NCBI GenBank assembly: GCA_946887085.1
Contig: CAMPKG010000094.1
Span: forward strand, 1 to 10,407
From: an uncultured Sphingobacteriales bacterium
GTDB taxonomy: Bacteria; Bacteroidota; Bacteroidia; Chitinophagales; Chitinophagaceae
Reading direction: 5' to 3'
DNA length: 10,407 nt
Translations under genes and position numbers: made by a program
In this document: positions 1-5,297 of the stretch, one piece after another
Layout: the number at the start of each line of letters is the position of its first letter
Position numbering within the stretch: the first letter of the stretch is position 1
Notes under the pieces: generated by a model
The model's input: only the letters and a program-made list of their open reading frames with translations
Told to the model about the DNA's origin: nothing
Database searches by the model: none

Positions 1-182
1 TGGGTGCCGAACTGGATGGCTACAACCGGGAACGCGTGATGGGTAATGTCGAAACAAAATATGCCCGTACCTTGGAAGTATTCAGCCTGTCTGAAGCTGA
101 AAACATACACACGCAAGCTGCTGCGATGCGCATAGCTGAGAAAAGGCTGGCGGATATTGCTAATGTAAAAGCACGCTTATAA
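1..182 (+). CDS. C-terminal end of a Glu/Leu/Phe/Val-type amino-acid dehydrogenase (5'-truncated)
   Basis: An open frame enters from the left edge (complete codons from position 3) and stops at TAA 180-182, giving 59 residues. The tail contains ELDGYNRERVMGNVETKY and ends in IAEKRLADI. It resembles the last helices of Bacteroidota Glu/Leu/Phe/Val dehydrogenases, where a 'GY..E.....VE.IY.T...IF..S......T..AA...AE.RI' pattern closes the NAD-binding domain. Such enzymes catalyse reversible NAD(P)-dependent oxidative deamination of an amino acid to a 2-oxo acid in the cytoplasm. The nucleotide-binding glycine motif and catalytic lysine lie outside the window, so substrate (glutamate or branched-chain amino acid) cannot be decided. 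A strong hairpin follows 20 bp after the stop, so the gene is probably not co-transcribed with purC. Confidence 0.65.
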   Translation, partial: GAELDGYNRERVMGNVETKYARTLEVFSLSEAENIHTQAAAMRIAEKRLADIANVKARL

Positions 183-202
183 TTATTTCCGTAATATTTT
201 TA

Positions 203-240
203 AGAAATGCCTCCTTCGGGAGGCATTTCTCTTTAATTTT
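203..240 (+). terminator. Intrinsic terminator with UUCG tetraloop
   Basis: A perfect 12-bp stem (203-214 with 219-230) closes the four-base loop TTCG inside a C-G pair, the especially stable cUUCGg tetraloop. It is followed by the T-rich tract CTTTAATTTT. It sits 20 bp after the dehydrogenase stop and ends that transcript. The downstream T tract overlaps the proposed purC promoter. Confidence 0.85.
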
Positions 241-241
241 G
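234..241 (+). promoter_or_regulatory. Candidate Bacteroidota -7 element for purC
   Basis: TAATTTTG matches the Bacteroidota primary-sigma -7 consensus TAnnTTTG exactly and lies 43 bp before the purC ATG. The expected -33 position falls inside the terminator stem and has no clear TTTG, so the promoter is only half supported. It would give a leader of roughly 35-40 nt. Confidence 0.45.
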
Positions 242-284
242 CAGTCCCTAAAACAAGTTTTGTTTAATCATATTAATCCAATAT

Positions 285-1238
285 ATGTCTACATTACAAT
301 TACCTAACCAGACGAACTTCTACAAAGGAAAAGTGCGCGACGTGTACACGATCGCCGACAAATACATGGTAATGCTGGTGAGCGACCGCATATCAGCTTT
401 CGATGTGGTACTACCCCGCCCTATTCCTTACAAAGGACAAGTATTGAACCAGATAGCTGCCCAGTTCCTGGAGGCAACCAAAGACATAGTGCCTAACTGG
501 ATGATCAATGTGCCACTGCCGAATGTTACCGTTGGTTATAAATGTGAAACCTATCCGGTGGAAATGGTAGTACGTGGTTACCTGACCGGCCACGCATGGC
601 GCACCTACAAAAGTGGCAAACGCGAGCTTTGCGGCGTATCCCTGCCGGAAGGCATGAAAGAGAACGATAAATTCCCTCAGCCAATTCTTACTCCGACAAC
701 CAAAGCTCACGAAGGACATGACGAAGACATCTCCCGCGACGAGATCGTTAAACAAGGCCTTGTTTCGAAGGAAGAGTATGAGCAACTGGAAAAATATACA
801 CTCGCACTATTTGAGCGTGGCACTGAGATGGCCAAAGAGCGCGGCCTTATACTGGTGGACACTAAGTACGAATTTGGAAAGATCGGCGATACCATTTACC
901 TGATAGACGAGATCCACACACCAGATTCTTCACGCTATTTTTACCTTGAAGGGTTTGAGGACCGCCAGAAAAAAGGTGAGGCACAGAAGCAACTATCAAA
1001 AGAGTTTGTTCGTGAGTGGCTGATGGAAAATGGCTTCCAGGGAAAAGAAGGACAAGCGATACCTGAAATGACCAACGAAGTGGTTAACCGCATTTCCGAA
1101 CGTTACATTGAGCTTTACGAGCATGTTACAGGCAAGACCTTTGTAAAGCAGGATGTGAATGAAGCAGAGATGAATGAAACGCTTAAGAAAGCGCTGGAAC
1201 ATCTGCCACCTGTTCCTCAGCAGATAGGTACGCTGTAG
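285..1238 (+). CDS. purC: Phosphoribosylaminoimidazole-succinocarboxamide synthase (SAICAR synthase)
   Basis: The 317-residue cytoplasmic enzyme joins aspartate to carboxyaminoimidazole ribotide using ATP, the SAICAR step of de novo purine synthesis. Family motifs are all present: the N-terminal nucleotide-binding strand [10 protein letters not shown] (12-21), VSDRISAFD (32-40), [14 protein letters not shown] (93-106), [15 protein letters not shown] (136-150), VDTKYEFG (191-198) and [11 protein letters not shown] (208-218), the last two carrying the acidic and serine/arginine residues of the active site. Length fits the roughly 300-residue form with an extended C-terminal segment rather than the 240-residue enterobacterial form. 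The ATG at 285 places the [10 protein letters not shown] motif at the usual distance from the N terminus. There is no Shine-Dalgarno sequence, only an A/T-rich leader, as is normal in this phylum. No other purine gene is adjacent. Confidence 0.97.
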   Translation: MSTLQLPNQTNFYKGKVRDVYTIADKYMVMLVSDRISAFDVVLPRPIPYKGQVLNQIAAQFLEATKDIVPNWMINVPLPNVTVGYKCETYPVEMVVRGYLTGHAWRTYKSGKRELCGVSLPEGMKENDKFPQPILTPTTKAHEGHDEDISRDEIVKQGLVSKEEYEQLEKYTLALFERGTEMAKERGLILVDTKYEFGKIGDTIYLIDEIHTPDSSRYFYLEGFEDRQKKGEAQKQLSKEFVREWLMENGFQGKEGQAIPEMTNEVVNRISERYIELYEHVTGKTFVKQDVNEAEMNETLKKALEHLPPVPQQIGTL

Positions 1239-1248
1239 GCAAATGCAC

Positions 1249-1277
1249 GCCCTCTGGCTCCCTGAAGGGAGAACCGC
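1249..1277 (+). repeat. Palindromic repeat upstream of the DUF559 gene
   Basis: A GC-rich element sits 10 bp after the purC stop and 13 bp before the DUF559 start. Its core is the palindrome CTCCCTGAAGGGAG (1258-1271), then AACC. Aligned by eye over about 25 bases to the element at the hutU 3' end (3364-3387), it matches at about 19 positions with one gap, so both appear to be diverged copies of one repeat. The opposite-strand copy at 1656-1694 brackets the DUF559 gene. If translated in the longer frame from 1243 it would encode an unlikely N-terminal extension. Confidence 0.6.
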
Positions 1278-1290
1278 TAAGCTGCAAAAC

Positions 1291-1683
1291 ATGGAAAGAA
1301 AAATGTTTCTGAAAGCTGATAGGTTGATATTTCAAAAGGCAGAGGCCTTGCGGAATAACATGACGCATGCCGAATTGTTGTTGTGGGGCTATCTGAAACA
1401 AAAACCACTGGGATATAAGTTTCGACGCCAACATCCCATAAATAAATACATAGTCGATTTCTATTGTCATGCCCTGCGCTTTGCAATTGAAGTTGACGGT
1501 GATGTGCACAGCGACCCCGATACCGCACATAATGATGCGGAAAGGCAGTCCTATCTCGAACAGAACGGGCTTGAATTTTTCCGTTTTACTAATAGGCAGA
1601 TTTATACTAGCTTAGAAACAGTCATAAACAAAATAGAAAAATACATTACAAATCACCCAAACCATATAGGAAAGCCCCTTTAG
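1291..1683 (+). CDS. DUF559 family protein, Vsr/PD-(D/E)XK-like nuclease fold
   Basis: A 130-residue protein matching the DUF559 family, small proteins related in fold to very-short-patch-repair (Vsr) endonucleases. Visible landmarks are a helical start with N-N-M-T-H-A-E (22-28), the basic/aromatic strand [19 protein letters not shown] (41-59, acidic D56), the strand [10 protein letters not shown] (64-73, with E67, D69 and H73), D82 and R85 in the following helix, and a terminal strand LEFFRFTN (94-101). D56 with E67/D69 could form a metal site. I chose ATG 1291 because the longer start at 1243 would translate the palindromic repeat and the family domain begins after 1291. The stop TAG (1681-1683) lies inside another palindrome, so the last residues (GKPL) are repeat-encoded. 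DNA substrate and biological role are unknown. It separates purC and hutU, with which it has no obvious functional tie, and could be a laterally moving unit. Confidence 0.85.
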   Translation: MERKMFLKADRLIFQKAEALRNNMTHAELLLWGYLKQKPLGYKFRRQHPINKYIVDFYCHALRFAIEVDGDVHSDPDTAHNDAERQSYLEQNGLEFFRFTNRQIYTSLETVINKIEKYITNHPNHIGKPL

Positions 1684-1694
1684 GGGTTTGGGGC
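1656..1694 (-). repeat. Palindromic repeat at the DUF559 3' end, opposite orientation
   Basis: Two overlapping inverted repeats occur. CCCAAACC (1656-1663) pairs with GGTTTGGG (1685-1692), and the inner CCCCTTTAGGGG (1675-1686) is its own hairpin. The two structures share bases and are mutually exclusive. Read on the minus strand the core is CCCCTAAAGGGG, related to the plus-strand core upstream of the gene (CCCTGAAGGG), so the DUF559 gene is bracketed by oppositely oriented copies. The DUF559 stop codon lies inside the TTTA/TAG centre. The element ends only about 12 bp before the hutU ATG and could act as a terminator or affect hutU initiation. Confidence 0.6.
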
Positions 1695-1705
1695 AATTGA
1701 GTATA

Positions 1706-3379
1706 ATGCCAGGTACAGAAGCAACACAACGAATAATCCGCTCGCCACGCGGCAGCGAACTGAACTGCAAGAACTGGGTGGCCGAGGCTGCCTTCCGTAT
1801 GATACAAAATAACCTGGACCCCGAAGTGGCGGAACGCCCTGAAGACCTGGTTGTTTACGGCGGTATAGGTAAAGCTGCCCGCGACTGGAAAAGCTTTGAT
1901 AAAATACTCGAATGCCTGAAGGAGCTTAACGAGGACGAAACCTTAATGGTACAGTCAGGCAAACCTGTTGGTGTGTTGCGTTCGCATAAAGATGCACCGC
2001 GTGTGCTAATAGCTAACTCGAACCTCGTTGGCCGCTGGGCCACCTGGGAACATTTCCGTGAACTGGAAGCCAAGGGACTGATGATGTACGGGCAGATGAC
2101 TGCCGGCAGCTGGATCTATATCGGCTCACAAGGTATTGTTCAGGGCACTTATGAAACTTATCTCTCGCTGGCCAATCAACATTACAACAGCACGCTGAAA
2201 GGCACACTGAATGTTACTGCCGGCCTGGGAGGCATGGGTGGCGCACAGCCATTGGCAATTACCATGAACGAAGGTGTTTGTCTCGCAGCAGAGATGGAAG
2301 AGTGGCGCATCAGGAAACGTATTGAAACACGTTATCTCGATAAGTGGACAAGCGATATTGATGAGGCTATTGACTGGGCATTGAAAGCAAAAGAAGACAA
2401 AAAGGCGATATCGATAGGGGTATGCTGCAACGTGGTCGATATGCTGCAGCGCCTTATCGACAGGAACATCACTCCTGATACGCTTACAGACCAAACATCG
2501 GCACACGATGAGTTGATCGGGTATTTCCCTGAAGGGCTGAGCGTAGTTGAGGCAAATGCCCTGCGTAGCAGTAATCCCGATGAATACATTTCACGTTCGC
2601 TGGATACGATGGCAAAACACGTGCGCCAGATGCTTGAACTACAGAAGCGTGGCGCTATCACTTTTGACTATGGTAACAACCTGCGCGGACAAGCACACGA
2701 CAAACGCGGTGTGAAAGATGCTTTCGACTTTCCGGGGTTTGTACCTGCATATATACGTCCACTGTTTTGCGAAGGTAAGGGCCCTTTCCGCTGGGTAGCG
2801 CTGAGCGGCGACCCTGAAGATATCTATACAACCGATAAAGCGTTGATGGAATTATTCCCGGAGAATCAAGGCCTGCACCGCTGGCTGAAAATGGCGCGTG
2901 AAAAGATCGCATTCCAGGGATTGCCCGCGCGCATTTGCTGGTTGGGGATGGGCGAGCGTGAAAAAGCAGGCTTGCTGTTCAATGAACTGGTTAAAACCGG
3001 AAAAGTGAAAGCACCCATAGTTATTGGACGCGATCATCTGGATTGTGGTTCAGTGGCGTCGCCCAATCGTGAAACAGAAGCAATGAAGGATGGCAGCGAT
3101 GCAGTTGCCGACTGGCCAATACTGAATGCGCTCATCAATACCGCAGGTGGAGCCAGCTGGGTATCTTTCCACCACGGCGGTGGCGTGGGCATGGGCTACT
3201 CGCTGCACGCTGGCATGGTGATAGTGGCGGACGGCACCAAAGATGCGGAGGAGCGCCTGCGCCGCGTCCTGCATAACGATCCGGCAATGGGTGTGTTGAG
3301 ACATACCGATGCAGGATATGAATTGGCGGAAGAAACCGGCAAAAAGTTCGGGCTGGATATGACCCCCTCCGCCCCCTAA
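1706..3379 (+). CDS. hutU: Urocanate hydratase (urocanase)
   Basis: The 557-residue cytoplasmic enzyme hydrates urocanate to 4-imidazolone-5-propionate, the second step of histidine degradation towards glutamate, using tightly bound NAD+ as electrophile. Landmarks: NNLDPEVAE (35-43), [11 protein letters not shown] (51-61), SGKPVGV (84-90), the glycine-rich NAD-binding loop [14 protein letters not shown] (171-184), the urocanase signature [10 protein letters not shown] (403-412) containing the conserved cysteine C411, GRDHLD (441-446), [16 protein letters not shown] (452-467) and HHGGGVGMG (489-497). Length matches classic bacterial urocanases (about 555-560). I prefer ATG 1706 to the in-frame TTG at 1688, which lies in the upstream palindrome. 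The usual C terminus of the family ends near 'GL.(L/M)PM'; here it reads GLDMTPSAP, and the last residues plus the TAA stop fall in a palindromic repeat. No other hut genes are adjacent. Confidence 0.97.
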   Translation: MPGTEATQRIIRSPRGSELNCKNWVAEAAFRMIQNNLDPEVAERPEDLVVYGGIGKAARDWKSFDKILECLKELNEDETLMVQSGKPVGVLRSHKDAPRVLIANSNLVGRWATWEHFRELEAKGLMMYGQMTAGSWIYIGSQGIVQGTYETYLSLANQHYNSTLKGTLNVTAGLGGMGGAQPLAITMNEGVCLAAEMEEWRIRKRIETRYLDKWTSDIDEAIDWALKAKEDKKAISIGVCCNVVDMLQRLIDRNITPDTLTDQTSAHDELIGYFPEGLSVVEANALRSSNPDEYISRSLDTMAKHVRQMLELQKRGAITFDYGNNLRGQAHDKRGVKDAFDFPGFVPAYIRPLFCEGKGPFRWVALSGDPEDIYTTDKALMELFPENQGLHRWLKMAREKIAFQGLPARICWLGMGEREKAGLLFNELVKTGKVKAPIVIGRDHLDCGSVASPNRETEAMKDGSDAVADWPILNALINTAGGASWVSFHHGGGVGMGYSLHAGMVIVADGTKDAEERLRRVLHNDPAMGVLRHTDAGYELAEETGKKFGLDMTPSAP

Positions 3380-3392
3380 AGGAGGAACTTTT
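3363..3392 (+). repeat. Palindromic repeat overlapping the hutU stop codon
   Basis: A C-rich stretch runs into CCCCCTAAAGGAGGAACTTT. CCTCC (3366-3370) can pair with GGAGG (3381-3385), and the TAAA centre contains the hutU stop TAA (3377-3379). The element encodes the HutU tail TPSAP. It is related to 1249-1277 by the shared CCCTC..G.CCCT.AAGG..GAAC arrangement. Its short T run (3389-3392) could give weak termination. Confidence 0.6.
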
Positions 3393-3401
3393 ATAGTTCG
3401 T

Positions 3402-3437
3402 AAAAAAAAATAATTGCCCCGACCTTTTAGGTCGGGG
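3402..3437 (-). terminator. GC hairpin with adjoining A tract; intrinsic terminator signature only on the minus strand
   Basis: CCCCGACCT (3417-3425) pairs perfectly with AGGTCGGGG (3429-3437) across a TTT loop, a 9-bp stem. An A9 run at 3402-3410 lies on its left, so a leftward transcript would have a hairpin followed within about 6 nt by a U9 tract. To the right there is only TCATCATTT, a weak tract for plus-strand hutU termination. No leftward gene reads into it here, so it may be just another member of the local palindrome family. Confidence 0.45.
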
Positions 3438-3457
3438 TCATCATTTCGATCAAAAAA

Positions 3458-3557
3458 GGCTTTAGCCAAAGGATACAAAAAGATAATCGTGAATGCTGGC
3501 GGTATCCGTCATAGTTTTATACCTTAGACTGTAACTGTAGTACTTTTGGCTAAAGCC
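3458..3557. repeat. 100-bp element with 13-bp perfect terminal inverted repeats
   Basis: GGCTTTAGCCAAA (3458-3470) is the exact reverse complement of TTTGGCTAAAGCC (3545-3557). Two further inner bases can pair (G-T, then G-C), and each arm is itself a small palindrome (GGCTTTAGCC and GGCTAAAGCC). Inside, GGTAT (3501-3505) can pair with ATACC (3519-3523). The layout resembles a tiny non-autonomous mobile element or a cruciform-forming repeat. No credible coding frame lies in the 3380-3608 interval; it holds this element, two other hairpins and a candidate promoter. Confidence 0.55.
3541..3548 (+). promoter_or_regulatory. Candidate -7 element for ispF
   Basis: TACTTTTG matches TAnnTTTG exactly, 60 bp upstream of the ispF ATG. 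The best -33 candidate is the TTTT at 3515-3518, slightly too far and imperfect. The element overlaps the right arm of the inverted repeat, so if functional the repeat supplies the ispF promoter. Confidence 0.35.
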
Positions 3558-3576
3558 GCCTGGAAACTTTAATAAC

Positions 3577-3596
3577 CCACGGCCTAAAGGCCGCGG
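3577..3596 (+). repeat. GGCCTAAAGGCC palindrome in the ispF leader
   Basis: CCACGGCC (3577-3584) faces GGCCGCGG (3589-3596) around a TAAA loop: seven Watson-Crick pairs and one A-C mismatch. It ends 12 bp before the ispF start codon. It belongs to the same TAAA-centred palindrome group as its neighbours. If transcribed it would form a stable hairpin near the initiation site. Confidence 0.6.
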
Positions 3597-3608
3597 CAAT
3601 AGAACGCT

Positions 3609-4085
3609 ATGTATAGAATAGGACAAGGAATTGATTTTCACCAATTGGCAGAAGGCCGCGAGCTGTGGCTGGGCGGTATTAAGATACCACACCCAAAGGG
3701 TTGTGTCGGGCATTCTGATGCCGACGTATTGTTGCACGCCATCTGCGATGCAATGCTTGGCGCACTCAGCCTCGGCGACATCGGCCAGCACTTTCCCGAC
3801 ACTGATCCTAACTATAAAGGCATAGACAGTAAAGTATTGCTACGCAGAACATACAGCATGGTTCGCGAGAAGGGCTATTGGTTGGTGAACATCGACAGTA
3901 CGCTGCTGTTACAGGCACCGAAGATCCGTCCTTACGTTGAACAAATGCAGCATACAATTGCCAACATCGTTCACCTTTCGCCTGAAGATGTATCTATCAA
4001 GGCAACAACGACTGAGCACCTGAGCTTTGTTGGTCGCGAAGAAGGCGTGGTGGCTACCGCTAACGTACTGTTGAAGAAATATTAG
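3609..4085 (+). CDS. ispF: 2-C-methyl-D-erythritol 2,4-cyclodiphosphate synthase
   Basis: The 158-residue cytoplasmic enzyme, usually a homotrimer with Zn2+ at each active site, cyclises CDP-methylerythritol 2-phosphate with loss of CMP, the fifth step of the non-mevalonate isoprenoid pathway. Family features are complete: RIGQGIDFH (3-11), giving metal ligands D9 and H11; GHSDADVLLHAICDAMLGA (34-52), with H35 and third metal ligand H43; DIGQHFPDTDPNYKG (57-71); and the CDP-binding KATTTEHLSFVGREEG (131-146). The length is normal. The ATG at 3609 gives the standard short N terminus before the first motif. The gene stands alone, with no ispD next to it, behind a repeat-rich leader. The downstream lipoprotein gene starts 27 bp after its stop and may be partly co-transcribed. 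Confidence 0.97.
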   Translation: MYRIGQGIDFHQLAEGRELWLGGIKIPHPKGCVGHSDADVLLHAICDAMLGALSLGDIGQHFPDTDPNYKGIDSKVLLRRTYSMVREKGYWLVNIDSTLLLQAPKIRPYVEQMQHTIANIVHLSPEDVSIKATTTEHLSFVGREEGVVATANVLLKKY

Positions 4086-4088
4086 TCG

Positions 4089-4096
4089 TAACTTTA
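4089..4096 (+). promoter_or_regulatory. Weak candidate -7 element for the lipoprotein gene
   Basis: TAACTTTA differs from TAnnTTTG only in the last base and lies between the ispF stop and the ATG at 4113. No well-spaced -33 TTTG is visible. Read-through from ispF is an equally good explanation. Confidence 0.25.
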
Positions 4097-4112
4097 TTCC
4101 ACAATTCCTTGT

Positions 4113-4571
4113 ATGAAGTTCAGCTATCTCTTTGCCCTGTTGTTCATCCCTGTCCTGTTTTATTCCTGCAACAGGGACCTGAATGGTGTTGGCCCGGGAG
4201 TTAATGGCGCCAACGGAAACGTGATCGTCGCCAATATTAACGGCGTGGCCTGGGGAGCGACAGATGGGTACGTGCAAACAATACCTCCTGGTGGCATAGC
4301 CATGACGGGTGTCCGTTCAGGAAACAACAGCAACTCGATAGAGATAGTTATTTCACCTTATAACGGCCTGGGTACTTACCAGGTCAACGGCCTCACCAAG
4401 ATCAGTTATTCAGAAGGCGGTGTCAATTATTCATCTACAACCGGGCAAATCACCGTGAATGCTGACAACGACCAGGTGATAGAAGGCTTTTTTAATTGCG
4501 AGATGATCAGCAATACAGGCAGCCAAAGCCTCAGCTTTACTAACGGCCAGTTCCAGGTTCCCAAACAATAA
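4113..4571 (+). CDS. Small secreted lipoprotein, DUF6252-like
   Basis: A 152-residue protein with a lipoprotein signal peptide: MKFSY, a hydrophobic stretch (6-17) and the lipobox-type FYSC with lipidation cysteine C19. The next residues are N-R-D, and a Gly/Asn-rich linker follows (to about 37). The mature part is predicted mostly beta: NINGVAWGA (41-49), a glycine-asparagine turn region, ISPYNGLGTYQV, TTGQITVNADNDQVIEGFFNCEMI and a final SLSFTNGQFQV. This order ('V.G..W.A...', '..G.Y.L', 'G.I.IT..D....I.G.F.F', 'I.NG.F') recalls the DUF6252 family of Bacteroidota lipoproteins; the match is by eye and moderate. Function is unknown. Location is expected to be the inner leaflet of the outer membrane or the cell surface. 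It is convergent with the minus-strand YtxH gene. Confidence 0.8.
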   Translation: MKFSYLFALLFIPVLFYSCNRDLNGVGPGVNGANGNVIVANINGVAWGATDGYVQTIPPGGIAMTGVRSGNNSNSIEIVISPYNGLGTYQVNGLTKISYSEGGVNYSSTTGQITVNADNDQVIEGFFNCEMISNTGSQSLSFTNGQFQVPKQ

Positions 4572-4603
4572 AAAGACCGGCGAAGCTAATTGCGCACGCC
4601 GGC
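4571..4603 (-). terminator. Intrinsic terminator of the minus-strand YtxH unit (possibly bidirectional)
   Basis: CCGGCG (4577-4582) pairs with CGCCGG (4597-4602) across a 14-base loop. On the minus strand the stem is followed by TCTTTTTATT, a proper U tract, 23 bp after the YtxH stop. On the plus strand the following bases (CCATTGTT) are a poor tract, so termination of the lipoprotein transcript here is weaker. It lies between convergent genes. Confidence 0.65.
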
Positions 4604-4625
4604 CATTGTTCACCTCAAGTCAAAC

Positions 4626-4925
4626 TTACACTACACCATTACTTAGATGCGGCTTGGGACTGTATGCCATATCCGTAGCCTCGTCAATGATAGTGAGGAT
4701 GCGGTGCTTCACATCTTCGCTTAATCCATCAATATTTTTGTCCAACATTGCTCTTAGGTCGTCTAGGTCAAGGCCGGAAGTTCCCATGAGGCTGTTGAGC
4801 CTGTTGCGTACCTTGCCGGCCGTGTCGGCAATATCCGACCTTAGCTCCGCACCTTTTTCAGGGGCTATTAATAAACCTACTACCAGCCCTGCCAGGGCTC
4901 CTGCCAGAAATCTTGATGTGCTCAT
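4626..4925 (-). CDS. YtxH domain-containing protein
   Basis: A 99-residue protein starting MSTSRFLAGALAGLVVGLLI. One N-terminal glycine-rich hydrophobic segment (6-20) runs directly into the APEKGAELR motif (21-29) that marks the YtxH family ('G...G...G.L.AP..G...R'). A charged, probably helical region follows (29-88) and a short polar tail. YtxH proteins in Bacillus belong to the general stress response; in Bacteroidota their role is not established. I chose ATG 4925 rather than an in-frame upstream start at 4994 because the family motif begins at once and the longer start would overlap the preceding gene. It lies 41 bp after the small lipoprotein gene on the same strand with no terminator between them, so the two are likely one transcript. 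Confidence 0.85.
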   Translation of the reverse strand: MSTSRFLAGALAGLVVGLLIAPEKGAELRSDIADTAGKVRNRLNSLMGTSGLDLDDLRAMLDKNIDGLSEDVKHRILTIIDEATDMAYSPKPHLSNGVV

Positions 4926-4966
4926 ACGATTTGATTTTATTTGTACAGATTTATGTTGAAACAATG

Positions 4967-5128
4967 CTAGCGGAATAATTTGCCGATGATCCATAGTATT
5001 AATCCTACCACCACCACAACTGCGATGATGCCCACTACCATACCTGCCTGGAAAATGTCCCCGATCAGCTCACAGCCTGACAAAACCATGAATAAAAACA
5101 ACAATGGAGCTAAACCTAATTTTTTCAT
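4967..5128 (-). CDS. 53-residue lipoprotein/membrane peptide
   Basis: The frame reads ATG AAA AAA TTA at 5128 and stops at TAG (4969-4967). The peptide has a lipoprotein signal, MKKLGLAPLLFLFMVLSGC (lipobox LSGC, lipidation cysteine C19), then ELIGDIFQAGM and a very hydrophobic run rich in V and I (31-48), ending WIIGKLFR. It therefore has a second membrane-spanning segment after the lipidation site, unusual for a lipoprotein. Short proteins of this plan (SGCE..GD.F.AGM..GI) occur in many Bacteroidota as I recall, and some carry unreliable annotations; I assign no enzyme activity. Alternatively the first segment is an uncleaved helix and the product is a two-helix membrane protein. It is the first gene of the unit with the YtxH protein, suggesting a joint envelope role. 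Confidence 0.75.
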   Translation of the reverse strand: MKKLGLAPLLFLFMVLSGCELIGDIFQAGMVVGIIAVVVVVGLILWIIGKLFR

Positions 5129-5175
5129 AATAGCCTCTATTTAATTCTAAACATCATTCAGTCATTAGGTTTATG

Positions 5176-5206
5176 CAAAATCATGCCATGGCTGAGCTGT
5201 TTTTAA
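5176..5206 (-). promoter_or_regulatory. Candidate promoter for the minus-strand small-lipoprotein/YtxH unit
   Basis: On the minus strand TGATTTTG (5183 to 5176) differs by one base from TAnnTTTG, with TTAA (5206 to 5203) exactly 19 bp upstream at the -33 position, a partial match to TTTG. It lies about 48 bp before the ATG at 5128. The 169-bp divergent gap to the SET gene otherwise shows only a small hairpin. Confidence 0.3.
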
Positions 5207-5259
5207 CCCGCTGATATGCATAGAAAACAACCTGTTAGCAGCAATTAACATTTACAGGC

Positions 5260-5275
5260 GTGGTTTTTTTACCAC
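5260..5275 (+). other. Small hairpin upstream of the SET gene
   Basis: GTGGT (5260-5264) pairs with ACCAC (5271-5275) around a T6 loop, ending 22 bp before the SET start codon. It may be an operator-like palindrome or chance. No clear TAnnTTTG promoter could be assigned to the SET gene. Confidence 0.25.
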
Positions 5276-5297
5276 ACTCATTTGAAAGACCGGCATT

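Noticed and set aside
411..785. Minus-strand open frame inside purC
   Set aside because: It is antisense to a complete, strongly conserved enzyme and shows no recognisable family.
1243..1290. Longer start for the DUF559 protein at ATG 1243
   Set aside because: The extra 16 residues would be encoded by the palindromic repeat and precede the normal family start; ATG 1291 fits better.
1688..1705. TTG start for HutU
   Set aside because: It lies in the upstream palindrome and adds only MGQLSI; ATG 1706 gives the usual urocanase length.
3050..3478. Minus-strand open frame spanning the hutU end and repeats
   Set aside because: It has low-complexity GGGGG-type content from the repeat, no homology that I recognise, and is antisense to conserved hutU.
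3393..3608. CRISPR-like array or riboswitch in the hutU-ispF gap
   Set aside because: The repeats are palindromes of differing sequence with no regular spacers, and no known riboswitch consensus was recognised.
3462..3791. Minus-strand open frame across the ispF promoter region
   Set aside because: It covers palindromic repeats and the conserved ispF 5' end; it looks like a shadow frame.
4606..4959. Plus-strand open frame opposite the YtxH gene
   Set aside because: The minus-strand product has a clear family motif, whereas this Ser/Arg-rich frame is its shadow.
4926..4994. Longer start for the YtxH protein at 4994
   Set aside because: It would overlap the end of the upstream small gene and add 23 polar residues ahead of a motif that normally begins near the N terminus.
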